A stretch of DNA of 64,000 nt from Metridium senile (Eukaryota; Cnidaria; Anthozoa; Actiniaria; Metridiidae): contig OX459098.1 of NCBI GenBank assembly GCA_949775045.1, forward strand, positions 23,130,542 to 23,194,541. The letters are read 5' to 3'. Positions 9,314-24,094 of the stretch are shown one piece after another. The translations under genes were made by a program, and so were the position numbers. Under the pieces are notes generated by a model. The model did not search any database. It saw only the letters and a program-made list of their open reading frames with translations, and was not told the DNA's origin. Numbering within the stretch: position 1 is the stretch's first letter; every line of letters begins with the position of its first letter.

Positions 9314-9579
9314 CAAATTACAAAAGGACAATGTTACAGGTCGAGGACACTGATGTTCAATACGAGCGTAATCTTGGTCACGTGATAGGATCACCTCAAG
9401 TTGTCAGCATCATTCAATGCCAAGACTCATGTTTACGGAATGGTCAATGCGTTGGTTTTAATTATCATTTCTGTATGGAAGAATTATGGAAAAAGTGCGA
9501 GCTTTTAGGCAGTTTGGGGTCAAAGATAGAAAATGAATGTGTTGCATTTCAAGCGTTTGGTTATGAACAAGTTCGAAAG
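9314..9579 (+). CDS. PAN-domain secreted protein, PAN/Apple exon
   Basis: Bounded by acceptor GTTTACAG and donor AAAG|GTGAGA; 2 + 264 bases, so it enters in phase 1 and leaves in phase 0. The translation contains the PAN/Apple pattern: YERNLGHVIGSP, then SIIQCQDSCLRNGQCVGFNY, then CELLGSLGSK and a final ECVAFQAF. The cysteines in the order C-x3-C-x5-C ... C ... C fit the disulfide core of the fold, which mediates protein or carbohydrate binding in many extracellular proteins. With the upstream signal exon this gives a small secreted adhesion-type protein or the N-terminal part of a larger mosaic. The partner is unknown. Confidence 0.75.
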
Positions 9580-9684
9580 GTGAGAACTTTTGATACAAAT
9601 ATATATCATGAAAATGGACTTCATTCTTATTTTCTGACTGAATGTTAGAGCACAACATCCGGTTGTTTGGTCATTTTGTTTTAG

Positions 9685-9771
9685 GTAAAGTCACGCCGAA
9701 GTCAAGCTTGTCAAACCAGGTTTTGTTTGGACGGCAAAATACGGGTTATTCGGCCCTTGAGCAATTGTTGA
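9685..9771 (+). CDS. PAN-domain gene, candidate terminal exon
   Basis: A T-rich acceptor (TTTTGTTTTAG) at 9684 is followed by 28 codons in the phase 0 required by the PAN exon, then TGA at 9769-9771. The peptide (VKSRRSQACQTRFCLDGKIR...) has three Cys and no recognised domain. An AATAAA polyadenylation signal lies at about 9981. An alternative terminal exon starts after TTTTTTTACAG at 10465 and ends with TGA at 10530 (DLLQQCSSDQAYLSSRK...), also in phase 0. Which, if either, is used is not decidable from sequence. Confidence 0.35.
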   Translation, partial: VKSRRSQACQTRFCLDGKIRVIRPLSNC

Positions 9772-10264
9772 GTTAAGGGTAATATCGCCTCATATTTGCC
9801 TGCAAACGATACCTTATATGGTAAATTTACATCACAGTTCATAGTAAGTTAATATCCTCCATGAACGGCTTGCCGTTGGGAGTAGCTGCTCCGGCCCAAA
9901 CGTCGAGCCAGCTATGAAATTCTTTCTTCTTCATCGGCATCATCGTCCTGATCTGGCCTCTGTCAAATATAATCTGTATAATAAATACCTTTTATTATCT
10001 ATTATGACCTGACCTCACTACTGTTATCACTAGTCATTTGAATCATCGTCATGACCATCATGATATGTCCATCATCGTAATCATCATTTTTATCATTAAT
10101 TAACATCGTCACATTATCATTGCAATCACAATCAACATCACCAAGTACTTAAAATAACCGGTATGCTCTAGTTTCACGTTATCTAGCACCGCTGTATACT
10201 ATTTGACTAAAGGGGCATTTGTACTTTACAACAAATCGAGGCTTAGTCTGCGACCTTTGTCATG

Positions 10265-10391
10265 CAATAGTAATACAATACAATACAAATACAATACAAT
10301 ACAGTACATCGGTCAATGTCTTTATATCTTACTGCGCATGCTCGACGATCTATCTAAGATAGCTCGTTGAGCATGAACATGTGCAGTAAGA
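10265..10391. repeat. (AATAC)n microsatellite and adjacent hairpin
   Basis: AATAC units run from about 10265 to 10305. An imperfect inverted repeat follows, 10328-10391: CTTACTGCGCATGCTCGACG against CGTTGAGCATG..GTGCAGTAAG. GTACATCGGT flanks it at about 10303 and 10417 as a direct repeat. Confidence 0.6.
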
Positions 10392-10464
10392 GCTAACGGC
10401 GAATGGGAACGAGATTGTACATCGGTATAACATGAAATTGGAATATTCTGTCATTTTTTTACAG

Positions 10465-10530
10465 GATCTCCTTCAACAATGCTCATCCGACCAAGCATAT
10501 TTATCAAGCAGAAAGCAGAAAGGGACATGA
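10465..10530 (+). CDS. PAN-domain gene, alternative terminal exon candidate
   Basis: A strong polypyrimidine acceptor (CATTTTTTTACAG) precedes 21 codons and a TGA in the frame compatible with the exon ending at 9579. No family resemblance is visible in the short peptide. It competes with 9685-9771. Confidence 0.25.
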   Translation, partial: DLLQQCSSDQAYLSSRKQKGT

Positions 10531-10750
10531 AGATGTTGTTTTCTTATAGTTCTCTCTCAACTACGCGTGACAACGATGTTAGAAACGCCGTTACCCAGAG
10601 TGCAAAGAATTTTACGTTGTTCATCTATACACGTGCTTAATATAATTATATAATATATAATTATCACATCACATATCACGAATAAGTTCTGAACTTATTA
10701 GTTATATATACAATATGAGCGGGAGATCTGTATGGGGGCCATTCAGTCCA

Positions 10751-12254
10751 TGTTGCGGACATTACACTCACAGCCAAAATACTGATATATAAATTCTTCT
10801 AACTTTGTAATGGAATTTGTTGTTTAAATGAAACTTTTACAATTAATCTATTATGGCAAGTTCTTTCCTTTCAACAAAAAAAAATTAGACATTCATCTTA
10901 AACCATAGCTATAATTGAAGCTTAAAGGTCTGTTGCGGACATTACAGCAAAAAAACACACTTTCAATTCAGTTTTTTAATTGTTATTTCTTGTGAATTTA
11001 GACTTTCTTCAAAGAAGTTTGGGTATTTTTTATACTTATGAATAAACAAAGTTTCAAACACTTACAAAAAGAATCCAGTTATTTCAATAGTCTAATGGAT
11101 ATTAACAAAGTAGGTTGTTGCGGACATTACAGGAAAATGTTGCGGACATTTTTTGAACAGTGCTTTTTCATGTAAAAAACATCATGCTATGGTTAGCTTT
11201 ACTTTGAACAGTCATGTTACAATTATTGTACAATGTTTTGAACAATTTTTTAAACATTTCTGTTAATTTTTCAGTTATTTTTTACATTTTTCAAGATTTT
11301 TTACATAAGTTTTTAAATATTTTGTTAAATTTTTTTAAATATTTTGTTAAATTTTTTTAAATGTCTTTTTCTTTTACATTTTTTAAAAATGTTCAAATAC
11401 GTTTTTAAATTAGATTTTTTCAAGATTTTTTTACTTTTTAAATAAATTTTTAACACTGTTTTTGTTTAAAGAGTGAACCAGTGAGTAGCATAGCTTGGCA
11501 CTTGTAAACCTTTTGAAACACCTTCACAACATGAGGTTAAATAATTATTTATCCCAAAAGATAATTGACAGTCTATCCCACACAGTCTATCCCAGCTTTA
11601 AAGCTGGTTTGTTTCGAAGGTATTCAACTGGTTCTTAACATCTTTATATGATGTGGGATAAAATAGTTATACAATGTTTTTCTGTGACATAATGTGAATA
11701 TCCCACTCGTCACTCGTATTTTCTTTGCATTAACACTAGCCTAAAGGCTCGTATGTACACTAGAAAATACAAGTGACTTGCAGGATATTCCATGGCATGC
11801 CACTCAAAACCATTGTATAACAAGTATATATTATATAATATATATATTATACAAGTTAAACTATATACCAATATGAGACAGTTCTCTGTATATTAATGTT
11901 TCATTATCATTGCCAATGTTGATAGTTCCTAGCCCTATCTATTTGATTTATAATTCAGTTAATTCATCTTTGTCAGCAAAATTCTGTTCTGAATAAAGTC
12001 AAAGTTCAATCAGAAATGTTTAGATTTTTCAAATTTCATACCTATTTCTGATGCATGTATAAAAAGTAATGTCCGCAGCGTAATGTCCGCAACGCATTTT
12101 CAAGAGGATTAAAACTTTGATTTTGTATAGCAAAAACATTATTCATACAATTCTAAAAAAGGATAATGAATACCACTCAAAAAATGTTACACGTTTTGTT
12201 GGAAAATAAAAAAATATGTGTATTTGTAGTACACAACATGTAATGTCTGCAACA
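10751..12254. mobile_element. Putative non-autonomous DNA element bounded by inverted clusters of a 15-bp motif
   Basis: TGTTGCGGACATTAC occurs in forward orientation at 10751, 10931, 11116 and (13 bases) 11138. It occurs reversed (GTAATGTCCGCAAC) at 12066, 12080 and, with one mismatch, 12240. Forward copies at one end and reverse copies at the other, around AT-rich non-coding DNA, is the layout of subterminal transposase-binding repeats. No transposase frame lies inside. True ends and target duplication were not found, so the element may be larger than the span given. Confidence 0.55.
11666..11821. mobile_element. 156-bp imperfect palindrome nested in the TTGCGGACATTAC element
   Basis: GTTATACAATG at 11666 pairs with CATTGTATAAC ending at 11821. 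Inside, GAATATCC...CACTCGTATTTTCT pairs with AGAAAATACAAGTG...GGATATTC. The arms are imperfect but collinear over about 65 bases. Confidence 0.6.
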
Positions 12255-13129
12255 AAATGTAATGCTGTATAATTCATAGGAGAGCTGGAGTTGAATGTCA
12301 ATTGCTATATTCATGTATGTCTTTTAAACTGTGCATGGGAAGAAAGATTTTGAATTCCAATTGAATTGTTCTGATTTTAGAGTGATTTTATGTCAACACT
12401 CAAATTGCTCCAAAAACATAACCCAAACAAGTGCAGATTGAAAGGCCTGCCACAGAGTGGGTGTGGCATATATTACAAAACCACTTATTATTTTTGACAA
12501 TTCAATGTCTTGCCTTTTTAAAAACATGAATTTTACTGGAAATTCAATGTTTTAAAATTTTCATTATTTCAATGTCTCATGTGGAATGGCCCATGGGCAT
12601 TTACAATGGCGAGCTGCAGGCAAGCCATTGTAAAGCCCATACAGATCAGGCGTGAATATTGTACATTACTTGTGAAATCAAAGAATAATGAATAAGGCGC
12701 AAGCTTGTTACCGTGTTTGACGTGCGTAGCAATATTGCTAAACTTGGCAATACAAACAAAGCATGATTGCAATGTTTTAAAAACAGTTTGATCTCTTAGG
12801 TTTCTAGATTCATTTACCCGAGTAATACTCTGGCTAAACTGATCCTTGTAGTAAGACAATTGTTTTGAAGGGTCATGTTCTGGGCATCAAACTCACATTT
12901 ATGTAGCAATATTTCCTATATCAACCTTGAGAGAAAACTTCTAAATTACAGGATATCATAAAACTGTTCTATATATCAAGGAATCATAGTACAGACATTA
13001 ATGCAACAGCAGGAGTACATGCATGGTATACAGAATTTGCACTCAATCAATTATTCAATGAATTACAAAGTTTATAATATCTAATAATATAATAAAGTAT
13101 TTTAGTTGTATCCTAAGACGTTGACGAGC
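12255..13129. other. Gene-free AT-rich stretch with one small hairpin
   Basis: Apart from an inverted repeat at 12593-12640 (ATGGGCATTTACAATGGC against GCCATTGTAAAGCCCAT) nothing is recognised. An open frame on the minus strand over 12569-12859 has no family resemblance. Confidence 0.5.
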
Positions 13130-15195
13130 TTATCTTTTTTTTCCATTTTTCAAGATAAATACGCCATATGGCAGACGGCCACCACTGTCCACAAAGTACA
13201 CACGGTCACTAAAGCCTTCTCGATATTCCTTGTTGTGAAGTACTGATTTTGCTTTTTCAAGAGTACTTGAGAGTTCCTCTTTTGTAAAATGGGCCAATAA
13301 AGGCTGTAGATCATTTAATGTGCTTGATGACTGATTTGGTTTGGGTGCTTCACTTACATTAGAAGTTGCAGAGAACTTGAATGCTTTACACCTCTTGTGT
13401 GCTGCTGGGTCTGGACAGATTTTGTCAGTAACTCTTTGTATGTATTGGCCCCTATCTTCCAACGACACATCTGCATGGTCTTCATTGGACAGGTGTTTCC
13501 TAAATGGTTCACACACCTCCCACTTGTCTGACATCTGGAACCAAGCTAGCTCTTCTTCCTAGTCAAAAGATTGCACAAAATCGTAAATAGAAACGATAAA
13601 TTTGTCCATGTCCTGTTCAACAAAGTTCGTCCAGTTCTTCACCATGGCATTTACAGATTCTGGAACATTCTGATGATATGGTCTGTCCCCAAGGCCTAGC
13701 TTCTTCATCACAAACGTAGACATCTTGTGTCGCATGTTTTCCAACTTGTGTTTTGCAAAATATGCGGAAAAGGCTGGTGGACCACATTTTTCAGATCTCT
13801 CAAGAATATCCCAATCTTCAATAAGTGTTGCTGCACAAAAAACAGCAAAAACTTCCACAGAGTTGGACCAAATCAGACCAGTACTTTCTTGAAAGATATC
13901 TTGACAGATACGATTTGTTAATTCTGAAGAGAGGCCGAGCTTTCTTGCCTTTTCTCGGACATTCTTCTTACTGTGTATATAACATAGCAGTGGTGAGGCA
14001 TTTCTAAAACCAGCTGTCAATGCATTTTGTAATGCTGGCTCATCATCTGTCCCTGTGGCATGCAAGAAATTGGAAAGACCAGGCAATTCACGTAGCAGGC
14101 AGTGAACCAGAAATAGATATGTTGATTCTTCTTTGGCCATACACATCATGATAGGGCCAATAAATGATGGGTGTATGTCAGTGCCTTTAACTTGGAGAAC
14201 AGTGTTCCTGTATATTGTAACTATAGCAAGTAGAAGGGGCCCAATTGGAAGGTTACATCTACTCCTAACTCGGAAACCTGATTAGCTTTACTGTGGCAAC
14301 AGAATTTAGAAATGTTGTTCAGTTGACGGTCTGTGAACAACATAACAGTTGGCAGATCATTGCACACTACGTGTCGTATAAATCCTGAGAAAGTGTTTTT
14401 TGAAGATCTAGCACTGATGCCAAGGGATCAACAGACTTCTGTGTAGACTCTTTACATCGTTTTAGTTATTTAACTTGAGCCATGTTTTTTGGAAGAGCAC
14501 TCAAGCTTGATGCTCCACATATGCCTCCAGAATCTTTTGTAACTTCAAATAGAGCCCTTTTAGGTCCAGACTTAGAAAAATGTTCCACTATTGACTGCTT
14601 GGTACTCTCTTTTGTTCTCAGGTATGGCATGTTTGATGACTTGCGACCACCATGTTGATTAATCTTGAATTTCTTTGGCTGTCCTTCGAAACAGTAGTGC
14701 AGAAGTACAAGGGGGTACCATTTCTCGATGTCTTTTTCAAACTCAATGGACACCAAAGTCTTGTGAAACAATTTGTAAGAATTACAGGTGTATGTACGTC
14801 GTCGCACAACAACATCGCCTTGTTCTGCACTGGTAACTTTGTCAAGTTCAAGATCCTTGCCGTCACAATCTCTTCTAGTGATGTAGTATTTAGCCTTGCA
14901 AACACTCATAGTCCATGCTCCATTCTCATCAGCATGAATATCTTTTCTTGTTTTCAGTGAATCAAGGTCTACAATAAAGGTGGCGTTTTCTTGTACCCTT
15001 AGAGGTACTTCACTGCTTACCATGTCTTTTGGACAGTTCATCAATAAAGGTACAAGGAAAGGATTGTCGAGACTTTTCAGGTTTAGCGTTTTCAAACAAT
15101 CATTACCATTGAATGTGTCGACTTTTTCTTCTTTGACTTTGAGTGGTGACTCAGTTGTATCAATGCAATTAGTGTCATCATCATCATCATCTGAG
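13130..15195 (-). pseudogene. MULE-type transposase gene, large exon (exon 3), disabled
   Basis: Minus-strand blocks read in order: an acidic start (SSDDDDDDTN), a domain with RTYTCNSYKLFHKTLVS and KWYPLVLLHYCFEGQP, then TDRQLNNISKFCCHSK and TDIHPSFIGPIMM, a core with GTDDEPALQNALTAGF, CYIHSKKNVREKARKLG and QNVPESVNAMVKNW, and a C-terminus with YREGFSDRVYFVDSGGRLPY. The D-x-E core followed by C-x2-H fits the MULE-type DDE fold (H and N words in place). Breaks: a stop near 14482, a frame change near 14385, another near 14232, and an in-frame TAG at 13559-13561 after DFVQSFD; the frame resumes at once. It starts at acceptor AAAGAG|CTCAG with the phase needed by the exon at 20926. The protein could not be made as such unless breaks are assembly errors. 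Confidence 0.7.
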
Positions 15196-15525
15196 CTCTT
15201 TAATAAGAAATATTTGTACTATCAATTTTAATCAAGGATGGCTCCCTATTGTTTTCTTTAGACCATACCTTTTATACTCATATGACCTATTTTTATGTAC
15301 TTAGAGTATGACTTGCTGTATGTAGATATCATTAAATATTATTTAAGACTCCATCAATTGCGACAACATAAAAATAGAAAACAACAAAGGAAAAAAAAGA
15401 CAGAAACAAAACCCAATCAAAACATTTTTGACTGGTTATTTTTTTAGAGTCTATCATTTAATCTTTTTTTTTATTTTTAGAGCAGAAAAGTAATATCAAT
15501 GAAGAAAAAAAAATCCTTTATAATT
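15196..15525. other. Intron of the MULE gene, AT-rich
   Basis: Nothing is recognised except TTTTCTTTAGACCATACCTTTTATA at about 15253, which has an imperfect inverted counterpart near 16351-16300 (TTCTCTTTAGACCATGCATTT...). The pair may mark the ends of a roughly 1.1-kb element enclosing the LINE relic at 15526. Confidence 0.35.
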
Positions 15526-15651
15526 AATAACATTGCTGCTATTTTCTTATGGAATTCTCTTCCAATTAAGTCCATTCCATCTATCTCTACTTTTAATCGT
15601 GTCCTGAAAACCGGGATATCAACTATCTTGAATATCAGTATCTATTTCTAA
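15526..15651 (+). pseudogene. LINE reverse-transcriptase C-terminal relic
   Basis: The frame reads FLWNSLPIKSIPSISTFNRV then LK..., ending in TAA at 15649-15651. The LWNSLP...S-x-x-x-F-x-x-x-LK pattern is the usual end of LINE reverse-transcriptase ORFs, but it differs from the two other LINE ends here. Downstream (to about 16050) is a likely 3'UTR ending near TTGTACTAATCATTATTATT. Heavily 5'-truncated. Confidence 0.5.
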
Positions 15652-16051
15652 ACATATTAATATTAAACGTATTTCCAAATGTTGTTCTTATTTATCTTTT
15701 ATTATTACCAGGCAATGATGACCCGCCCCTTTGCGACGAAAATTAATTCTCCTCGGAAATTTAATTCGTTTTCATTTACTGTTAATTCTTTTTTTAGTTC
15801 TTATATTTCTTTGTTGTTGTTGCTGTTGTTGAATGCATGTTTTCATTCTTTCTCGTTGTCATCTGAAGTAATTGGGCTCCCTGTGTTACATGATTTGGGC
15901 TTCCTGTGTTATATGTGTTATATGTGTCGATCAATCATATTGCGAGTAGCAACTGACACCAATTTTTATATACAAGGTTATTGTAAGTACCACTACTAAG
16001 TAAACTCCCTCGATGAAATGGCATTTTATAAATTGTACTAATCATTATTAT

Positions 16052-20913
<4,862 letters not shown>

Positions 20914-20925
20914 ATCATTCATTAC

Positions 20926-20953
20926 CTGTCCATTTCATCATCCCAAAAGTCAT
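20926..20953 (-). CDS. MULE-type transposase gene, exon 2 (28 nt)
   Basis: A strong acceptor (TATTCTTTCAG) precedes ATGACTTTTGGGATGATG..., ending at donor GGACAG|GTAATG. Joined to the 19-nt exon at 21064-21082 it reads MADWMDDDFWDDEMD plus two bases of the next codon. Joining to the exon at 15195 completes AGC (Ser) and continues SDDDDDDTN, so the acidic N-terminus is continuous across both introns. A micro-exon this short is supported mainly by the phase agreement. Confidence 0.5.
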
Positions 20954-21063
20954 CTGAAAGAATACAAAGTATCAGTTTATAGTGCAGAATCTCTGATTAC
21001 TTGATCGCGAATGGTGATGAATGAAGATGTTTTAAGATTGTAAAAGTTTGCGCGTGTACTTAC

Positions 21064-21082
21064 CATCCATCCAGTCCGCCAT
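21064..21082 (-). CDS. MULE-type transposase gene, exon 1 with start codon (19 nt)
   Basis: ATGGCGGACTGGATGGATG is followed by a perfect donor GTAAGT (21063-21058). It encodes MADWMD plus one base (phase 1), which the next exon completes as GAT. The ATGGCGGAC context is typical of TATA-less start regions. The 5'UTR extends to the right, toward the oppositely oriented ATG at 21147. Confidence 0.5.
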
Positions 21083-21607
21083 ACTTGACCTCAACGAGCA
21101 CGATACCACGGTAAGTGCTGGTCAGCGGTTTGTCATTAAAACAAATATGGCTGCCTGGGACGTTGTCTCGAAACTAACTTACAACTGTGGGAAGAATTGG
21201 TTGTACTTTACTTTTTGATTGGTAATAACTGCATTAGAACTTTGATTATATGCATGAAGAAGTTGAAAAGAAGACTTAAAGTTTAAAACTAGAGGTTTAG
21301 CACATCTAAACAAGAAAAAAAGTGTTCAACTATGAAGGTAAACATAATTTTGTACTCCGTTTATTCACTGATTAAATATTGAGACATAGAATGTTTTTTA
21401 ATTGTTTACCGCTTAAAATGTTTTTATATGGTTGTCCATATATAGGGGGTCCGTCCACGGATGGGTCCAAGGACCGGGGGTCAGTATATTAAACCTTCCC
21501 CCTCAAAATACTGCTTCATGTCCATAATTCAGATATTACCCTCCTCCCTCCAATCATCAGACTTAGAAATAATTTACTTTTGGATTTTTGGCGAAAAAAA
21601 GTCTTTG
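21083..21607. other. Flank of the MULE gene; small divergent frame
   Basis: At 21147-21218 a plus-strand 23-codon frame, MAAWDVVSKLTYNCGKNW..., begins in an ATGGCTGCC context 65 bp from the divergent MULE start codon. It is too short to call a gene. The rest shows nothing recognisable. Confidence 0.35.
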
Positions 21608-21685
21608 AGTGCCAATGCCAGGAATCGAACCGAGACCTTCTGCTTGGTTGTATCCGCGCTTTAAGCCATTATACTACTCAATCAA
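21608..21685 (-). mobile_element. tRNA-like sequence, probable SINE head
   Basis: On the minus strand a B box GGTTCGATTCC (21631-21621) and an A box-like TAGTATAATGG (about 21676-21666) are spaced as in tRNA genes. TTGAGT and ACTCAA at the ends can pair. The T stem has a mismatch, and no convincing anticodon stem could be drawn, so a tRNA-derived SINE or tRNA pseudogene is more likely than a working tRNA. Confidence 0.45.
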
Positions 21686-21748
21686 TGAATGAAAAGTTTA
21701 CAACTAAATGTCATCAAGTTTGTTAACATTCAAGTTGGTTAACCTTCC

Positions 21749-21799
21749 AAGGTTACATAAGGGAAAAATTTTCCCTTTTACACCCATGGTAAGGTTACA
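21749..21799 (+). repeat. Isolated half-copy of the 98-bp satellite
   Basis: AAGGTTACATAAGGGAAAAA, then TTTTCCC..., then ACACCCATGGTAAGGTTACAA matches the first half of the 98-bp monomer amplified at 25.85-30.85 kb. It lies about 4 kb outside the array. The preceding TGGTTAACCTTCC makes it part of an inverted motif. Confidence 0.75.
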
Positions 21800-21876
21800 A
21801 ATATATAAACTGAACAATCAATGTGCAAAAATAATGTTCGATCTGAAAAAGAGATAGAAATGAATCGGCAGGAAGT

Positions 21877-22020
21877 CTAAGTGGCTGTTTATATGAAGGC
21901 GAGTTGTCCCTGCTAAGCGGGATAACTCTATTGTTTTGAGTCCCACGGGCATGGAATACAAAACAAAAGAGTTATCCCGGCTAGCAGGGACAACTCGCTT
22001 TCATATAAACAGCCCCTTAG
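21877..22020. mobile_element. 144-bp palindromic MITE-like element (about 53-bp arms)
   Basis: CTAAGTGGCTGTTTATATGA starts the left arm; the right arm ends ...CAGCCCCTTAG. About four mismatches over 53 bases; the centre of about 38 bases contains TTTTGAGTCCCACGGGC. There is no coding capacity. Confidence 0.85.
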
Positions 22021-22656
22021 AGAACAATATGTATTTGTGCAGTCGCGTCCAAATTTGCAGAACAATAATAAAACTGATAGTTGTCGAAGCTTATTTATTG
22101 TAGAGCAGAGCAATATTCCCGGTAATATTGTACACTATTTATGTGCACCTTTCATTACGTTTATAGCGAATGTTGTTTCGGCGGCTATTCGCACCAATTT
22201 TACTATACGAAAATATTTGTCAAAAGCTCATTCTTAGAATAAAACTCATTTAGTATTTTGAAAAGTGACAAACATAGAGCAAAATGTGAGATTCTTGACC
22301 TGATATATGTTGATCTGACCTTAAAAATGCCAAAAATCGAAGGGCACTTCTATCGGTGTGTCATGACTATAAATGTCGGGCTAATGCCATGCTTTTGTTG
22401 TCAAAACAAATCATCCTTTTCACGGTTTTAAACGTCTCATTAAACCTAAAAAACTTCATGAATAGTACAAATACACATTAAAAATTATTTTTCTTTAGAC
22501 AGATATGAAGTAGCAGCCAAAATATAAACGCATCGATCGTTCAAAGATGGCCACTCTTTCGAATTCTCGAAATTACAGTCACACCATGTGTCGACCACGT
22601 GACGAAATTGGTATTTTCGGGTTTCCTGTGGTGTTATGGACTTGCTTGCTATCTTA
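22021..22656. other. Gene-free stretch
   Basis: Nothing is recognised. AAGATGGCCACTC at about 22543 is a YY1-like word before a short frame; this frame runs into the LINE but its first part has no LINE resemblance. Confidence 0.4.
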
Positions 22657-23853
22657 CATACACGACAGCAATAAGGCTACACCTCCAACAAACGAATGGT
22701 GCTTTAACATAGATAGGAAAATGGTTAACGGTGTCATATTTTTAGATCGGAAAAAGCATTTGACACCGTTGACCATACAATACTATTAACTAAATTGGAA
22801 TATTTCGGGTTTGAATCTGCCGTCAGACAATGGTTCACATCGTACATAACTGACAGATCACAACTGTGCATTGTCAATGGAGTCCTTTCAGATTCTCGCC
22901 CAATCACACATGGGATCCCGCAAGGGACAATTCTGGGACCTATTCTATTCCTTCTTTATATTAACGACCTACCGAACTGTCTCGACTACAGTACGGTCAG
23001 GCTATATGCTGATGATAGCACTCTAACATTTTCTGACTGCGGATTATCAGACCTTAACAAACAAATGGACCTTGATTTGAAAAAAGTAGCCATTTGGCTC
23101 GACGCAAATAAATTGACATTAAACGCCGTCAAGTCCGAATTCATGGTCATAGGCTCTAGACAAAGGATTGCTACACTAGATCAAACAGATTTAAGTTTAG
23201 CCGTGGATGGTACAGCACTCAAACGATCCCACGATACCAAATGTCTAGGTTTCTATGTTGATGAAAACTCGACATGGCGACCACACATAGAATATATAAA
23301 AAAGAAAATTGCAAGTAGTTTATCAATGCTAAAGAAAATCAAACTGGTCCTAGACAAACCATACTTAAACAAAATATATCAGACAGTAATCGAACCATAC
23401 TTTGATTACTGCTGCCTGGTCTGGGACAGCATAGATAAAACTTTAGCAAACAAACTACAAAAATTACAAAATCGAGCTGCACGTATAATAACAAGAGCAC
23501 CTTATCGTACAGTGCACACAAGCAAAATTTTCCAAGATCTAAATTGGATTCCACTAAATGAAAAACGACTGCAACAAAAAGCAATTATGATGTTTAAGAT
23601 CGTAAATGGTTTAGCCCCTCCTTATCTAACCGATATGTTTCCACGACAAATCTGCAAAAATTCATACGATTTGCGGCGTTCTTCAAATGATCTAAAAATT
23701 CCAAAAGCTAGAACAAATTACTATAGAAACAGCTTTGCTTTTACTGGCGCAAAGCTTTGGAATTCCCTACCAGAATCACTTAAAGAAGAACGGTCGCTTA
23801 ACATCTTTAAAAAGCAGATCAAGTCATATAAATGGTGCATTGACAACAGTTGA
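22657..23853 (+). pseudogene. LINE reverse transcriptase, N-terminally truncated with one frameshift
   Basis: The first part reads TNEWCFNIDRKMVNGVIFLD, reverse-transcriptase motif A, then the frame slips. A one-base loss in the A-run at 22751-22755 separates it from KAFDTVDHTILLTKLEYFGF in the next frame. The rest is open to TGA at 23851-23853: HGIPQGTILGPILFLLYIND (motif B), VRLYADDSTLTFSD (catalytic YADD near 23005-23016), WLDANKLTLNAVKSEFMVIG, LGFYVD, thumb, and the terminal TGAKLWNSLPESLKEERS. The endonuclease and fingers are missing. A dead copy. Confidence 0.85.
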
Positions 23854-24038
23854 TAAAGTTGTAAATATATTTTAGCTTTAAACATAGATAACATAATTCG
23901 CTTGTATTATAAATTAGTAATTTTAGTTTAATTTTAACTACATGTACGGCCTCTAGGTAGACCAATTTAAGTATTTGTATTTAGCTTATATTGATAGAGT
24001 TACCGTGATTAAATAAAGGTCTTTATTATTATTATTAT
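22657..24038 (+). mobile_element. 5'-truncated LINE (CR1/L2/Jockey-like superfamily) with (ATT)n tail
   Basis: Contains most of a reverse-transcriptase ORF, a 3'UTR of about 165 bases, AAATAAAGGTCTTT and an (ATT)n tail ending at 24038, directly followed by (ATCC)n. No target duplication was identified. The C-terminal block is shared with the minus-strand LINE fragment at 2691-2845, so both belong to related families although their tails differ (ATT against ATTAC). Confidence 0.85.
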
Positions 24039-24041
24039 TAG

Positions 24042-24094
24042 CCATCCATCCATCCATCCATCCATCCATCCATCCATCCATCCATCCATCCATA
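24042..24094 (+). repeat. (ATCC)n microsatellite
   Basis: About 13 CATC/ATCC units between the LINE tail and the first 40-bp satellite monomer. Confidence 0.95.

Noticed and set aside
9458..9658. 66-codon frame opposite the PAN exon
   Set aside because: Antisense shadow of the cysteine-patterned PAN exon.
12569..12859. 96-codon minus-strand frame
   Set aside because: No family resemblance and it contains a hairpin at one end; AT-rich chance frame.
13130..15195. Three separate genes in this interval
   Set aside because: The blocks read as consecutive parts of one MULE-type protein; the separations are a nonsense codon and frameshifts.
21608..21685. Functional tRNA gene
   Set aside because: A and B boxes are present but the anticodon stem and T stem do not fold well; treated as tRNA-derived SINE or pseudogene.
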